Assembly: GCF_000331535.1 (NCBI RefSeq)
Contig: NZ_AMZN01000048.1
Location: 34,722-98,721 of the forward strand
Length of the DNA: 64,000 bases
Reading direction: 5' to 3'
Source: Fulvivirga imtechensis AK7
GTDB lineage: Bacteria; Bacteroidota; Bacteroidia; Cytophagales; Cyclobacteriaceae
Program-made: the position numbers and the translations under genes
The notes under the pieces: model-generated
What the model was told of the DNA's origin: nothing
Seen by the model: the letters and a program-made list of their open reading frames with translations, nothing else
The model's database searches: none
Shown: positions 41,305-49,608 of the stretch, piece by piece
How the letters are laid out: every line of letters starts with the position of its first letter
Numbering within the stretch: position 1 is the first letter of the stretch

Positions 41305-42307
41305 TGTAATTCCTCTTATCCAAATTGAGCCATTCGAGGGTCGAGTTACAAAATATATCCTCTATAGTCTCTTTTGGTAAATTCATTTCTTCAATAAACT
41401 TGCCAATTTCGAGATCTCCAAGAGGAAACGGGTAATCAGACCCAAGAGTTACTTTCTTTGAACCTTGCAGGTCCAGCACATATTCAAGCATTTTAGGGTC
41501 ATGCGTAATGCAATCTACCCAGAATTCGCCTAAATATTCACGTGGGTTGACCGGATTGTCAATCGCAACAAGGTCGGGACGACAATTAAAGCCATGCTCT
41601 ACTCGTCCAATGGTAGAAAGGAAAGAGCCACTGGCATGAACAAAATTAAAACGAAGCTTAGGAAGCTTTTCCATGACACCTGAAAAGATCAGGCTACAGA
41701 TGGCCCTGGAGGTTTCGGCCGGCATACCCACCAGCCATGGCAGCCAGTATTTGGTCATACTTTTCATTCCCATCATGTTCCATGGGTGGACCATAACTGC
41801 CAAATCCAACTTCTCACAAGCTTCAAAAATAGGGAAGAAGCGGTCTTCGCTGAGATTTTCATCATTGATATTGCTGCCAATCTGGATGCCGGGAAAGCCT
41901 AATTCTTTACAGCGTTCCAATTCTTTAATGGCCAGATCTGTGTCCTGCATAGGTACCGTTGCCAGGCCGATGTAGTTTTTTGGATACTGCTCGACAAGTT
42001 GAGCAATATGGTCGTTCAAGAACATGGAAAGGTCAAGACAATCAGCCGGCTTAGCCCAGTACGAAAACATCACCGGGATGGTACACACCACTTGTACCTG
42101 GGTGTTAAACTGTTCGTATTCTTCAATCCGAATATCGGGGTCCCAGCAATTCTCCTCAATTTCTCTAAAAAACTGGTTGCCTTTGATCATTTTAGCAAAC
42201 CCTTTTTTATGGTGCTGCAAGTATATGAAGTCCCCATACCCAAACTTTTCTGTCCAATTGGGCATTTGTTCAGGTATAATATGGGTGTGCATGTCAATTT
42301 TCAGCAT
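41294..42307 (-). CDS. Aminocarboxymuconate-semialdehyde decarboxylase-like amidohydrolase
   Basis: A 337-residue enzyme of the ACMSD/amidohydrolase_2 family. It matches ACMSD in long stretches: MKIDMHTHIIPEQ (HxH zinc ligands), YLQHHKKGFAK, ENCWDPDIRI, TIPVMFSYWAKPADCL, ELGFPGIQIGSNIN, VMVHPWNMMGM, KYWLPWLVGMPAETSRAICSLIFSGV and LGSDYPFPLGDLE (Asp). It decarboxylates ACMS in the kynurenine route of Trp degradation and so diverts it from NAD. One family spot differs: HASGSF in place of HGGGAF. No other kynurenine-pathway gene is next to it, so the pathway link is inference. Confidence 0.88.
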   Translation of the reverse strand: MLKIDMHTHIIPEQMPNWTEKFGYGDFIYLQHHKKGFAKMIKGNQFFREIEENCWDPDIRIEEYEQFNTQVQVVCTIPVMFSYWAKPADCLDLSMFLNDHIAQLVEQYPKNYIGLATVPMQDTDLAIKELERCKELGFPGIQIGSNINDENLSEDRFFPIFEACEKLDLAVMVHPWNMMGMKSMTKYWLPWLVGMPAETSRAICSLIFSGVMEKLPKLRFNFVHASGSFLSTIGRVEHGFNCRPDLVAIDNPVNPREYLGEFWVDCITHDPKMLEYVLDLQGSKKVTLGSDYPFPLGDLEIGKFIEEMNLPKETIEDIFCNSTLEWLNLDKRNYIDE

Positions 42308-42430
42308 AAGGCGGAATTAGGTTTAGCTAATTCTACAAAACTATCAAATCAAAGGGAAAATTGCGGGTGCTGAGGATGTTTTTTAAAGGTGGACATACTG
42401 TGAACTGTAAACTGAGAACTCAGAACAGAA

Positions 42431-42661
42431 TCAGTGCTTCTTTTTGGGTACAGGGTCATAGCCGCTTGTACCCCAGGGATGACATCGTGAGATACGCTTC
42501 ATGCCCATCCACGTGCCTTTGAAAGGCCCCCACTCCCGTATGGCCTCGATGGTGTACTGAGAACATGTAGGGGAGTGGCGGCAATTAGACCCCAACAACG
42601 GACTTATTGCCACCTGGTAGAATCTGATTGGAAAAATGAATAGGTTTTTTAGAAACTGCAC
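42431..42661 (-). CDS. yidD: Membrane protein insertion efficiency factor
   Basis: A 76-residue YidD protein, thought to help YidC insert membrane proteins. It has the diagnostic [63 protein letters not shown] with its three conserved cysteines. It is far from rpmH/rnpA/yidC, its usual neighbours in other phyla. It is flanked by short gaps with heptad-like sequence at 42398. Confidence 0.96.
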   Translation of the reverse strand: MQFLKNLFIFPIRFYQVAISPLLGSNCRHSPTCSQYTIEAIREWGPFKGTWMGMKRISRCHPWGTSGYDPVPKKKH

Positions 42662-42796
42662 GTGTTAAAACAATAGATCCAACAGGATAGTTTTTTAATT
42701 GCAACTTTAAATTACCATCTCACCCTCAATGTTAAAACTGTCTGAGAGAGCCTGCCGCTCCGATTCTTCTGCTAATCATCCAGGCCGGATTTATTA

Positions 42797-44296
42797 CTAT
42801 GCAATGGAATATTCGGTTCCTTCTTTGCTGTCTTTAAGTACAATACCCAGGTTCTTTAAATCATCTCTGATCTTATCGGAAAGCTGATAATCCCTGGCTT
42901 CTTTAGCATCTTGCCGTAGCTTCATTAGCACTTCAATTACTCCATTAAGCAGATCATTGCTGGTTTCTGCCTCTTCCCTGAGGCCGAGTACTTCAGTGAT
43001 AAAACCCTGATACCGCGAAACGAGCTCTGCAAAAGTTTCCTGGGTGAGATAGCCCGTTTTTATATTACCTGTTTTAAAATTGTTCATCATGGTGGTGATC
43101 TCAAAGAGTACCGCCAGGGTTTTAGCAGTATTGAAGTCATCACCCATGTTCAGAAATAAGCCATCAATAAGTTCTTTTGTCTTTGTTTCAAGCTCTCCAT
43201 CCACATCGTTTTGTTCAAAAGGGAGGTTTTTGGATACTTTATACCCTTCCATAAGCCTTTTATAACCCTTTTCTGCGGCTATAAGCGCTTCATTGGAGAA
43301 ATCAAGAGTGCTTGAGTAGTGTGATTGTAGCATGAAAAAACGTACAACCATAGGGCTGAAACCTTTCTGAAGAAGCTGGTGTGTTCCGGCAAAAAGTTCA
43401 CGAGGCAAAAAAGAATTACCCAAAGACTTGCTCATTTTTTGGCCGTTTACGGTGAGCATGTTGGAATGTAACCAGTATTTTACAGGCTCTTTCCCGGTAG
43501 AACCTACCGATTGTGCGATTTCACATTCATGGTGAGGGAATATCAGGTCCATACCACCACCATGGATATCAAAGCTTTCACCCAGGTATTTGGTGCTCAT
43601 CACGGTGCATTCAAGGTGCCATCCCGGGAAACCTTCACCCCATGGAGAAGGCCACCGCATAATATGTGTAGGAGAGGCCTTTTTCCAAAGTGCAAAATCA
43701 ATTTTATTCCTCTTCTCATCCTGACTGTCGAGGGTGCGGCCGCTTTCCATCAACTCTTCAATTTTACGTCCTGAAAGCTTCCCATAGTTATGGTCTTTAT
43801 CATATTTGGAGACATCAAAATAGACTGATCCGTTAACCTCATAAGCCAGGCCTTTGTCGATCAGTTGCTGGACCATCTCTATTTGTTCTACAATATGTCC
43901 TGTGGCAGAAGGCTCTATACTTACAGGCAGTATGTTGAACTGCTTGAGTACATCATGGAAATCGTTTGTGTATTGCTGTACTATCTCCATGGGTTCAAGT
44001 TGTTGAAGACGTGCCTTCTTCGCTATTTTATCTTCCCCTTCATCGGCATCGCTTTCCAGGTGGCCCACATCTGTGATGTTACGGACATAGCGTACTTTGT
44101 ACCCCACATACATGAGGTACCTGTAAATAACATCAAAATTTAAAAAAGTTCTGACATTACCCAGATGTACATCACTGTACACGGTGGGGCCGCAAACGTA
44201 CATTCCCACATATTCTTCGTGAATTGGCTCAAATTGTTCTTTCTTGCCGGATAAGGTATTGTGCAGGTTGATCGGATACTTTTCTTTTAATGTCAT
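42797..44296 (-). CDS. cysS: Cysteinyl-tRNA synthetase
   Basis: A 499-residue class I synthetase. The zinc site and HIGH-type motif are in [22 protein letters not shown] (Cys35, HLGN 44-47). The other zinc ligands are in [12 protein letters not shown] and [16 protein letters not shown] is present as [18 protein letters not shown]. The C-terminal helical anticodon region ends [24 protein letters not shown]. Standard length and complete. Monocistronic, with a 135-bp spacer upstream of yidD. Confidence 0.98.
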   Translation of the reverse strand: MTLKEKYPINLHNTLSGKKEQFEPIHEEYVGMYVCGPTVYSDVHLGNVRTFLNFDVIYRYLMYVGYKVRYVRNITDVGHLESDADEGEDKIAKKARLQQLEPMEIVQQYTNDFHDVLKQFNILPVSIEPSATGHIVEQIEMVQQLIDKGLAYEVNGSVYFDVSKYDKDHNYGKLSGRKIEELMESGRTLDSQDEKRNKIDFALWKKASPTHIMRWPSPWGEGFPGWHLECTVMSTKYLGESFDIHGGGMDLIFPHHECEIAQSVGSTGKEPVKYWLHSNMLTVNGQKMSKSLGNSFLPRELFAGTHQLLQKGFSPMVVRFFMLQSHYSSTLDFSNEALIAAEKGYKRLMEGYKVSKNLPFEQNDVDGELETKTKELIDGLFLNMGDDFNTAKTLAVLFEITTMMNNFKTGNIKTGYLTQETFAELVSRYQGFITEVLGLREEAETSNDLLNGVIEVLMKLRQDAKEARDYQLSDKIRDDLKNLGIVLKDSKEGTEYSIA

Positions 44297-44379
44297 TCAG
44301 GTAAATTTTGATGCCAGTGCATGCTTAAAAATAAGACAGATCAAAGTTATTACAAACGACTGGCATCAAAAATTAGTTG

Positions 44380-44910
44380 CTATAGTTTTTTCAGCTCCAT
44401 ATGAAAGAAAGGATACCACTTTTCGCCATCGGGTGAATAATGACCATCTTCTATCCATGTGGTTTCAGTGAAATCAATTGTATACTTTATCGTACCTCCG
44501 GTGGGAGTTTCAAACCACCATATTAGATCATCTCCTTCAAATTTGGCCAAAGCAGCGGTATGCCCCTTGTCTCGTGTGTAGGTATTAAAAATGTACCGGC
44601 CCTGCACCTCATCGAAATGCAATACCGCAAACGCTTCGAATACTATTTCTTTTGTTTCCGGATGCCTTCCCTGGCCCTCGACAACAAGTATCTTTCCATC
44701 TAATTTGGAATATATGTGCTCAGTTTGTTTTACCAGATGTCGTTCCTGGCTCCCTTGCTGGTACCAGCCTGTGCCGGACCATTTTCCCTGTAGCTTAGAA
44801 AACGCTTCCATTTTTTCTGCTGCTACATTACTTTCCTGCTGTGCTTTGCAGACAAGAGCTCCCTGTAAGATAAGGACTAAAAGGGTGATTGTTAGGGTCT
44901 GTGTTTTCAT
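44380..44910 (-). CDS. Secreted hypothetical protein, lipocalin/DUF1579-like
   Basis: A 176-residue protein with a signal peptide (residues 1-23, cleaved near VCKAQQ). The mature part begins EAFSKLQGKWSGTGWYQQGSQERHLVKQTEHI and has alternating beta-strand motifs (FNTYTRDKG, DDLIWWFETPTGGTIKYTIDFTETTWIEDG). That layout is typical of small beta-barrel proteins annotated as DUF1579 or heme-binding barrel-like. Family placement is tentative. It lies downstream of the winged-helix regulator pair, on the same strand, after a 230-bp gap that includes a candidate operator. Confidence 0.7.
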   Translation of the reverse strand: MKTQTLTITLLVLILQGALVCKAQQESNVAAEKMEAFSKLQGKWSGTGWYQQGSQERHLVKQTEHIYSKLDGKILVVEGQGRHPETKEIVFEAFAVLHFDEVQGRYIFNTYTRDKGHTAALAKFEGDDLIWWFETPTGGTIKYTIDFTETTWIEDGHYSPDGEKWYPFFHMELKKL

Positions 44911-44945
44911 GTCTTTAGATATTTATGGTGAATTTTTAAAAGTTG

Positions 44946-44994
44946 ATAATAGCCCTGAAGCATATGGTTTGCTTTGAGTGCAGGGCTATTTTTT
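44946..44994. terminator. Hairpin with AT-rich flank
   Basis: AATAGCCCTG (44948-region) and CAGGGCTATT (44990-region) form a 10-bp stem with a loop of about 24 nt, and a T-tract on the plus strand. For the minus-strand genes the following sequence is only UUAUCAACUUUU, so as a terminator of the regulator pair it would be weak. Confidence 0.4.
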
Positions 44995-45107
44995 TAGTCT
45001 CAGTGGTGCTCAAAAGCCCCTTACAGTTTTCGAAATTGAAAAACCGCATGCAGCGCTTGATAAATACTGCCGGTATTATTCGGATGATGATTTTCATATT
45101 TATAAAG

Positions 45108-45126
45108 TAGTTTACAATGTAAACTA
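45108..45126. promoter_or_regulatory. Palindromic candidate operator, site 1
   Basis: TAGTTTACAATGTAAACTA is a perfect 19-bp palindrome 14 bp beyond the end of the winged-helix regulator gene. A close relative lies upstream of the operon at 46032-46050. Both may be bound by the regulator encoded at 45141-45431. Here the site would act on the promoter of the 44380 gene. Confidence 0.55.
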
Positions 45127-45140
45127 AATAGATAAAAAAA

Positions 45141-45431
45141 TTATTTTTTAATATACTGCTGTAATGTGTTGACGTAATCTTCAAAAGCTTTTAGTCCCTT
45201 TTTTGTGATTTTGCAGGTGGTCAAAGGCTTCTTCCCTTTGAAAGTTTTCACCACATCAATATAACCCGCACTTGAAAGCTTGTCTATCTGGACACTTAGG
45301 TTACCCGCTGTGGCATTGGTTTTTTCTTTAATGTAGACAAACTCTGCGGACTGCACACTTACTAACAGCGACATCACTGCCAGCCGGAGCTGTGAGTGTA
45401 GTAATGGATCCAGATCTTTAAAAGCAGACAT
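45141..45431 (-). CDS. Winged-helix transcriptional regulator (MarR/ArsR-like)
   Basis: A 96-residue DNA-binding protein of the winged-helix type (HTH_34-like). It reads LDPLLHSQLRLAVMSLLVSVQSAEFVYIKEKTNATAGNLSVQIDKLSSAGYIDVVKTFKGKKPLTTCKITKKGLKAFEDYV: helix, recognition helix with NLSVQIDKL, then the wing with GKKP. Its partner gene is the six-span membrane protein one base upstream, a pairing common in Bacteroidota. Two matching palindromes flank the pair. The signal sensed is unknown. Confidence 0.88.
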   Translation of the reverse strand: MSAFKDLDPLLHSQLRLAVMSLLVSVQSAEFVYIKEKTNATAGNLSVQIDKLSSAGYIDVVKTFKGKKPLTTCKITKKGLKAFEDYVNTLQQYIKK

Positions 45432-45432
45432 T

Positions 45433-46005
45433 CTAATTCTGTTTTTTCAATATATAAGCAGGAATAAGATACCCGAACAAAATTGCAATAGCCATGATCA
45501 ATGAAGAATACTCCATCGGAAGATAGAATGTGATAGGAGTAAAAATCCAGAAGGAGCTGCCTCCTATGATCAAAGGTTTAAACCTAATGATTAATCCGCT
45601 AATAAAGGTACATAACCCGACAAATAGCATGATCAATGGTGTTATTTGATAGTTGATATGCCGTCCTGCAAAAATTACGACCAGTATAGAGAATGTAAAT
45701 CCGATCCAGGTCCACATGATCAGGGTGTCACTGTACGTCTTCACGGTTTCTCTTTTGGATTGCCTGTATCCATAGAGCATAGTTATGATCCAACCGGGGA
45801 TGCCGATAAGCCAGACCAGGTAGGGAGCATTAAAATCTGTGAATATGGTAAGATAAAACTGAGCGAGGCTGGCAACAGCGGCTATCCAGCCCCAGAAGAT
45901 AAAATAAAAGCTGCCGTCCCGGAAGTTTCCCTGGGCGGTTTTGATCATTTTGGCAATGATCTGCAAACTTTCTTCGCTTGTTAACGGATGTTTCTTGTCT
46001 TCCAT
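45433..46005 (-). CDS. Six-span membrane protein cotranscribed with a winged-helix regulator
   Basis: A 190-residue integral membrane protein. After a cytoplasmic N-terminus (MEDKKHPLTSEESLQIIAKMIKTAQGNF) there are about six hydrophobic spans, for example FYFIFWGWIAAVASLAQFYL, YLVWLIGIPGWIITMLYGY, TLIMWTWIGFTFSILVVIFA and SLIMAIAILFGYLIPAYIL. It ends with basic KKQN. The gene begins just behind the TAGTTTA palindrome and ends one base before the regulator start, so the two form an operon. Proteins of this kind have no assigned role that I know. Confidence 0.75.
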   Translation of the reverse strand: MEDKKHPLTSEESLQIIAKMIKTAQGNFRDGSFYFIFWGWIAAVASLAQFYLTIFTDFNAPYLVWLIGIPGWIITMLYGYRQSKRETVKTYSDTLIMWTWIGFTFSILVVIFAGRHINYQITPLIMLFVGLCTFISGLIIRFKPLIIGGSSFWIFTPITFYLPMEYSSLIMAIAILFGYLIPAYILKKQN

Positions 46006-46329
46006 GATTGTTAATTTTTATAAATGTAAAGTAGTTTATTTTGTAAACCAAATGTTTATGTTAAAATTTGAAGGAAGGCGTTATTTTCCCGGCGCCTCAT
46101 CCTGAATCCCTCTCCTAAAGAGAAGGATTTTTGAATCAGTCTTGGTGGGGGTAAATAATGCATTCACAGAGACACTCCACTTCTTTACTTCGAATTTGGC
46201 TTCGGGTAAAGCAACCTTCAAATCATTCCACTCGTCAATTCCCGGGGTGGTCCGAAATTTGTCCGATCAGGTTGATTTTTTTCTAAGGTACTTTGCACTT
46301 ATTTTAGCAGGAGATTGAACGATATCAGT
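46006..46329. other. Intergenic region before ribE
   Basis: About 320 bp between the divergent membrane-protein gene and ribE. It holds the palindrome at 46032-46050 and, at 46286-46300, a near -7 box (GGTACTTTGCAC). I looked for an FMN riboswitch and did not recognise its conserved pieces. The rest is unremarkable. Confidence 0.5.
46032..46050. promoter_or_regulatory. Palindromic candidate operator, site 2
   Basis: TAGTTTATTTTGTAAACCA shares both half-sites (TAGTTTA, TGTAAAC) and spacing with the perfect palindrome at 45108. It lies 27-45 bp upstream of the start codon of the membrane-protein/regulator operon, where a repressor site would be expected. Confidence 0.6.
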
Positions 46330-46917
46330 ATGTTTACAGGAATAATTGAGGCTCTTGGTACGGTTAAAACTATTAAAACCGAAGGTAGCAACAGGCATTT
46401 TGAAATAGAAAGCGCTATTTCTGATCAGTTAAAAATTGACCAGAGTATTGCGCATAATGGTGTTTGCCTTACGGTAACGGCTGCAAACGACAAAAGACAT
46501 TGGGTTACTGCCATAGACGAGACACTGAAAAAGTCAAACCTCGGAGACTTTAAACCCGGTACTCAGGTGAACCTGGAGCGTTGTATGCTTAACAACGGAC
46601 GTTTTGATGGTCATATAGTTCAGGGCCATGTTGACCAGGTTGCCGTTTGTAAAAGTATAAAAGAAGAGGAGGGAAGTTGGATTATAGATTTTGAATATGA
46701 CCCGACATCAGGAAATGTGACCGTTGAGAAAGGGTCTGTCACGATCAATGGTATTAGTCTGACGTGCTTCAATTCTCGTGCAAATGGTTTCAGTGTAGGC
46801 ATTATACCGTATACATTTGAGCATACCACTATGCACCAGCTAAAGGTTGGTGACAAGGTGAACCTTGAGTTTGATATTATTGGGAAATATGTGCAGCGCT
46901 TATTAGGGAAAGCCTAG
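46330..46917 (+). CDS. ribE: Riboflavin synthase, alpha chain
   Basis: A 195-residue enzyme that dismutates two lumazine molecules into riboflavin. I start at MFTGIIEALGTVKTI (46330), the invariant family start. The two homologous barrels are visible: the first with SIAHNGVCLTVTA and the second with KGSVTINGISLTC, together with DGHIVQGHVDQV, FKPGTQVNLERCML and KVGDKVNLEFDIIGKYVQRL. Its end overlaps the convergent PAP2 gene by 4 bp. No other rib gene is near. Confidence 0.97.
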   Translation: MFTGIIEALGTVKTIKTEGSNRHFEIESAISDQLKIDQSIAHNGVCLTVTAANDKRHWVTAIDETLKKSNLGDFKPGTQVNLERCMLNNGRFDGHIVQGHVDQVAVCKSIKEEEGSWIIDFEYDPTSGNVTVEKGSVTINGISLTCFNSRANGFSVGIIPYTFEHTTMHQLKVGDKVNLEFDIIGKYVQRLLGKA

Positions 46918-47483
46918 ACGGGATAATACTTTCTTCTTACCCTATCGCTGAGGGTATAAAAAAGCCATCCCATTGAAGTTCCTATCACCGCTCCCACGAT
47001 AATGTCTCCCGGATAATGAACACCAAGATAAACGCGCGAGTAAGAAACAATACCTGCCCATAAAAAGAGCCAGCCTATCCATTTGTATTTTTCCTTAAAA
47101 AGTGAGTATAGAAAAATAGCCAATGCAAATACATTTCCTGCATGGGAAGAAGCAAAGCCATATCTGCCTCCTGTGTAACCATTAACTATATGTACCAGTC
47201 CTTCAAGTTCGGGGTCACGCGATGGTCTGTATCTTTCGAAAAAGGGTTTCATAAACCCTGATAGTATTTGATCCGAAGCGGCTATGGCCAGCCCTATGCC
47301 TATAAGCCAGATGATGGACTTCCATTTATACTCTTTGATGATAAGGTATAACAGCCAGGCATAAAAGGGTATCCATATGAGTTTGTCAGAGACCCAGAAC
47401 ATAATACTGTCTAGCCAACTGGTGTGTAGTCCGTTGAGGAAAAAGAAAAGCTCTTTATCTAGTTCTATTAATGTTTCCAGCAT
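46914..47483 (-). CDS. PAP2 superfamily membrane phosphatase
   Basis: A 189-residue protein with five to six membrane spans and the three PAP2 signature blocks: KPFFERYRPSRDPE (KxxxxxxRP), GGRYGFASSHAGNVFALAIFL (PSGH-like, here SSH) and SRVYLGVHYPGDIIVGAVIG (SRxxxxxHxxxD). It should remove phosphate from undecaprenyl diphosphate or phosphatidate-type lipids at the outer face of the inner membrane. The RES toxin gene ends directly upstream at one base distance, but functional linkage is doubtful. Confidence 0.93.
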   Translation of the reverse strand: MLETLIELDKELFFFLNGLHTSWLDSIMFWVSDKLIWIPFYAWLLYLIIKEYKWKSIIWLIGIGLAIAASDQILSGFMKPFFERYRPSRDPELEGLVHIVNGYTGGRYGFASSHAGNVFALAIFLYSLFKEKYKWIGWLFLWAGIVSYSRVYLGVHYPGDIIVGAVIGTSMGWLFYTLSDRVRRKYYPV

Positions 47484-47936
47484 TTATAAACGCAGTCTTT
47501 GGTCAAATTTAATGTCTTCTATGGATCTTACCTTTAGGTTTATGATATCCTTATGTAATGGATTTACCAGATAATTAAATTCAAGGGATGATTGAGCCGA
47601 TGGCACTTTCAAAAGTACAGACTTTTGCGACATCAACCATTTCAAAGAAATTTCCTTTAGATCTTCAACATAAGGGTAGTTGTCCCAATCCTTCGGCAGT
47701 TCTTTTTCTGTTACTTCTACGGGAATTATATCGTCAGGAATTATTGCCGTTAACAAACAAAGTCTTTTAGGTAGAAAGCTGGAATTGGCTAGAATTTCTA
47801 GCTTGGCCAGCGAGATATGTTCCGAGAAGTAAATGATACGCGTTCCCTTATTATGCCACCTGCCTGAAGCATATAAACCGCCTGTTCCGGTTAGGTCACG
47901 GATATGTTTGCAACTGGCTATTCTGTACAAATACAT
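47484..47936 (-). CDS. RES-domain toxin
   Basis: A 150-residue RES-family protein, the toxin of type II RES/Xre modules. The family has an ADP-ribosyltransferase-like fold and degrades NAD+ in the cell. It begins MYLYRIASCKHIRD with the conserved Arg, then GLYASGRWHNKGTRIIYFSEHISLAKLEIL, which carries the GxRW(H/N)xxGxxxxY and catalytic Glu positions. It ends SLEFNYLVNPLHKDIINLKV, with the conserved NPxHPD-like block. The antitoxin gene ends one base upstream, the usual tight order antitoxin-toxin. Confidence 0.93.
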   Translation of the reverse strand: MYLYRIASCKHIRDLTGTGGLYASGRWHNKGTRIIYFSEHISLAKLEILANSSFLPKRLCLLTAIIPDDIIPVEVTEKELPKDWDNYPYVEDLKEISLKWLMSQKSVLLKVPSAQSSLEFNYLVNPLHKDIINLKVRSIEDIKFDQRLRL

Positions 47937-47937
47937 A

Positions 47938-48453
47938 TCAGGAGTATATACCCCATTCGATGCGAGCTAACAGGTCTTTTAACTCTTGCCTTCCAATTGG
48001 AGAATTAAGGAGTGACAGCGGTTTGTTATTCCCAAGTGCGACATTTTTGGTGTGCAGCCATACCCGAAAATCTTCTTCATCGAGAAAAACTTCTATGCCT
48101 TTGGCCCAAACTGAGGCTACATCAATCGCACTTTCAGACTCTTTTTTATCTAGCTTTTGATTGAGCTTGTATCGTCTTTGAAGTGTGCTTTCAGACATGT
48201 CCAGGGTTTGACCTATTTCTCTATTGGTAAACTGCATTCTCTTTTGGAGCTTTTGTAAAACAGATATTGGGAGGCCTTTTTCTGCCACTGTCAAAAAATC
48301 AAGCATATTCCTTATCTTTTGACCTATGACGTTCACCCCTCCCAGGAGTTGGATAATAAGCTGTAGTGTGTTATTATCACCATAAAAAATGGCTGGTTCA
48401 TTTACTGTTCTCGCTAAAGATTTTCTTTCATATGAATGTTTTTTTTCTGTCAT
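47938..48453 (-). CDS. Xre/MbcA/ParS-family antitoxin
   Basis: A 171-residue antitoxin for the RES toxin. The middle holds a helix-turn-helix (LQKRMQFTNREIGQTLDMSESTLQRRYKLN), and the C-terminal half is the toxin-binding domain, with AIDVASVWAKGIEVFLDEEDFRVWLHTKNVALGNNKPLSLLNSPIGRQELKDLLARIEWGIYS. The (L)DTPxGxxxVxxLLGRIxxGxxS-like closure is diagnostic. It likely also represses its own promoter between 48454 and 48500. Confidence 0.93.
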   Translation of the reverse strand: MTEKKHSYERKSLARTVNEPAIFYGDNNTLQLIIQLLGGVNVIGQKIRNMLDFLTVAEKGLPISVLQKLQKRMQFTNREIGQTLDMSESTLQRRYKLNQKLDKKESESAIDVASVWAKGIEVFLDEEDFRVWLHTKNVALGNNKPLSLLNSPIGRQELKDLLARIEWGIYS

Positions 48454-48500
48454 ATAACAAATTTAATCCTTTTTTCTGGGTTTCCAAATTTTTATAAATA

Positions 48501-49418
48501 TTATCCTAGCCAATTAATATCTTTTTTTAATAGCCTCAGGGTTTGTTCTTCCGAAGAGTTAGCTGTGGGTTGGTAGTCATACACCCAATTGGCCTGGGGA
48601 GGAAGACTCATGAGTATGGATTCTGTTCGGCCATTGGTATCCAGTCCGAATTTGGTGCCCTTATCCCAAACCAGGTTAAATTCTACATATCGTCCCCTGC
48701 GTAACATTTGCCATTGTTTTTCCTTTTCACCAAAAGGAAGGCCGCAGTTTTTATTCATAAAATGTGTGTAAACAGGTGCAAATATTGACCCGACATCTTT
48801 TACAAATGAAAATAATTGTTCTTTTGATTTTTCCTGATCGGGGCCTAACCTGTCAAAGAAAATGCCACCGATACCGCGGGTTTCCTGCCTGTGTTTGATA
48901 TAGAAATAATCATCTGCCCACTTTTTGAATTGAGGATAATACCCATGGTCGTGGTTATCGCATACAGACTTCAACTGCTGATGAAAATATTTTGCATCTT
49001 CTCTATCCACGTAGTGGGGAGTGAGGTCGATACCGCCTCCAAACCACCAGGTGCCCACCTTGCCTTCCTCAGTGGGGGAGGTCTCAAAATACCGGACGTT
49101 CATGTGAATGATGGGCACCATCGGGTTTACGGGGTGTAAGACGATGGAAACCCCACTGGCAAAAAAATCAGATTTGGGAAGGTTAAGCGCCTTCACAATG
49201 TTATCGGGTGCAGAGCCAAAAACCGCGGAAAAATTTACACCTCCCTTTTCTATTATGTTTCCATTGGTAATAACTCTCGTTCTGCCACCTCCGCCTCCTT
49301 CTCTTTCCCAAAGGTCTTCCCGGAAACGACCCTCGCCATCAGCTTCTTCTAATTGTCTGCAGATACTGTCCTGTAACTTTTTAAACCAGTCTACTATTTC
49401 TTCTTTATCCGTTGCCAT
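48501..49418 (-). CDS. hemF: Oxygen-dependent coproporphyrinogen III oxidase
   Basis: A 305-residue enzyme of heme synthesis that decarboxylates two propionates using oxygen. I start at MATDKEEIVDWFKKLQD (49418). Motifs: GGGGRTRVITNGNIIEKGGVNFSAVFG, FASGVSIVLHPVNPMVPIIHMNVRYF, WWFGGGIDLTPHYVDREDAKYFHQQLK, RRGRYVEFNLVWDKGTKFGLDTNGRTESILMSLPPQANW. It implies an aerobic lifestyle. Monocistronic, with the promoter in the divergent gap with the E1 gene. Confidence 0.97.
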   Translation of the reverse strand: MATDKEEIVDWFKKLQDSICRQLEEADGEGRFREDLWEREGGGGGRTRVITNGNIIEKGGVNFSAVFGSAPDNIVKALNLPKSDFFASGVSIVLHPVNPMVPIIHMNVRYFETSPTEEGKVGTWWFGGGIDLTPHYVDREDAKYFHQQLKSVCDNHDHGYYPQFKKWADDYFYIKHRQETRGIGGIFFDRLGPDQEKSKEQLFSFVKDVGSIFAPVYTHFMNKNCGLPFGEKEKQWQMLRRGRYVEFNLVWDKGTKFGLDTNGRTESILMSLPPQANWVYDYQPTANSSEEQTLRLLKKDINWLG

Positions 49419-49548
49419 TCGGCAAAAGTATCGAATTGAACTTACGTAGTACACATTGCAAAGGCTATTTCTTCACTGAACACCGGGTATGTTTTTTGTC
49501 AGCGGGGAGATTCCTTTGGGATAAATTCCTTAAATTCGCAAACGATTG

Positions 49549-49566
49549 AACAAACGATCGTTTGTT
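49549..49566. promoter_or_regulatory. TetR-type palindrome AACAAACGATCGTTTGTT
   Basis: A perfect 18-bp palindrome 43 bp before the E1 start codon, with CGAACGATTG-like sequence just upstream (aaacgattg). Its form is that of a TetR-family operator. No tetR gene is in the window. It suggests the branched-chain 2-oxoacid dehydrogenase is under repressor control. Confidence 0.6.
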
Positions 49567-49608
49567 TGGAATGGTGGATTGAAGAACCGAAAAAAAGACT
49601 GAAATTAC

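Noticed and set aside
44936..45184. 82-codon frame in full length
   Set aside because: Its 5' part overlaps the end of the winged-helix regulator gene and a palindromic operator; only the shorter frame from 45097 is worth a test.
46051..46329. FMN riboswitch before ribE
   Set aside because: The conserved pieces of that riboswitch were not recognised, and no terminator or sequestering hairpin stands before the start codon.
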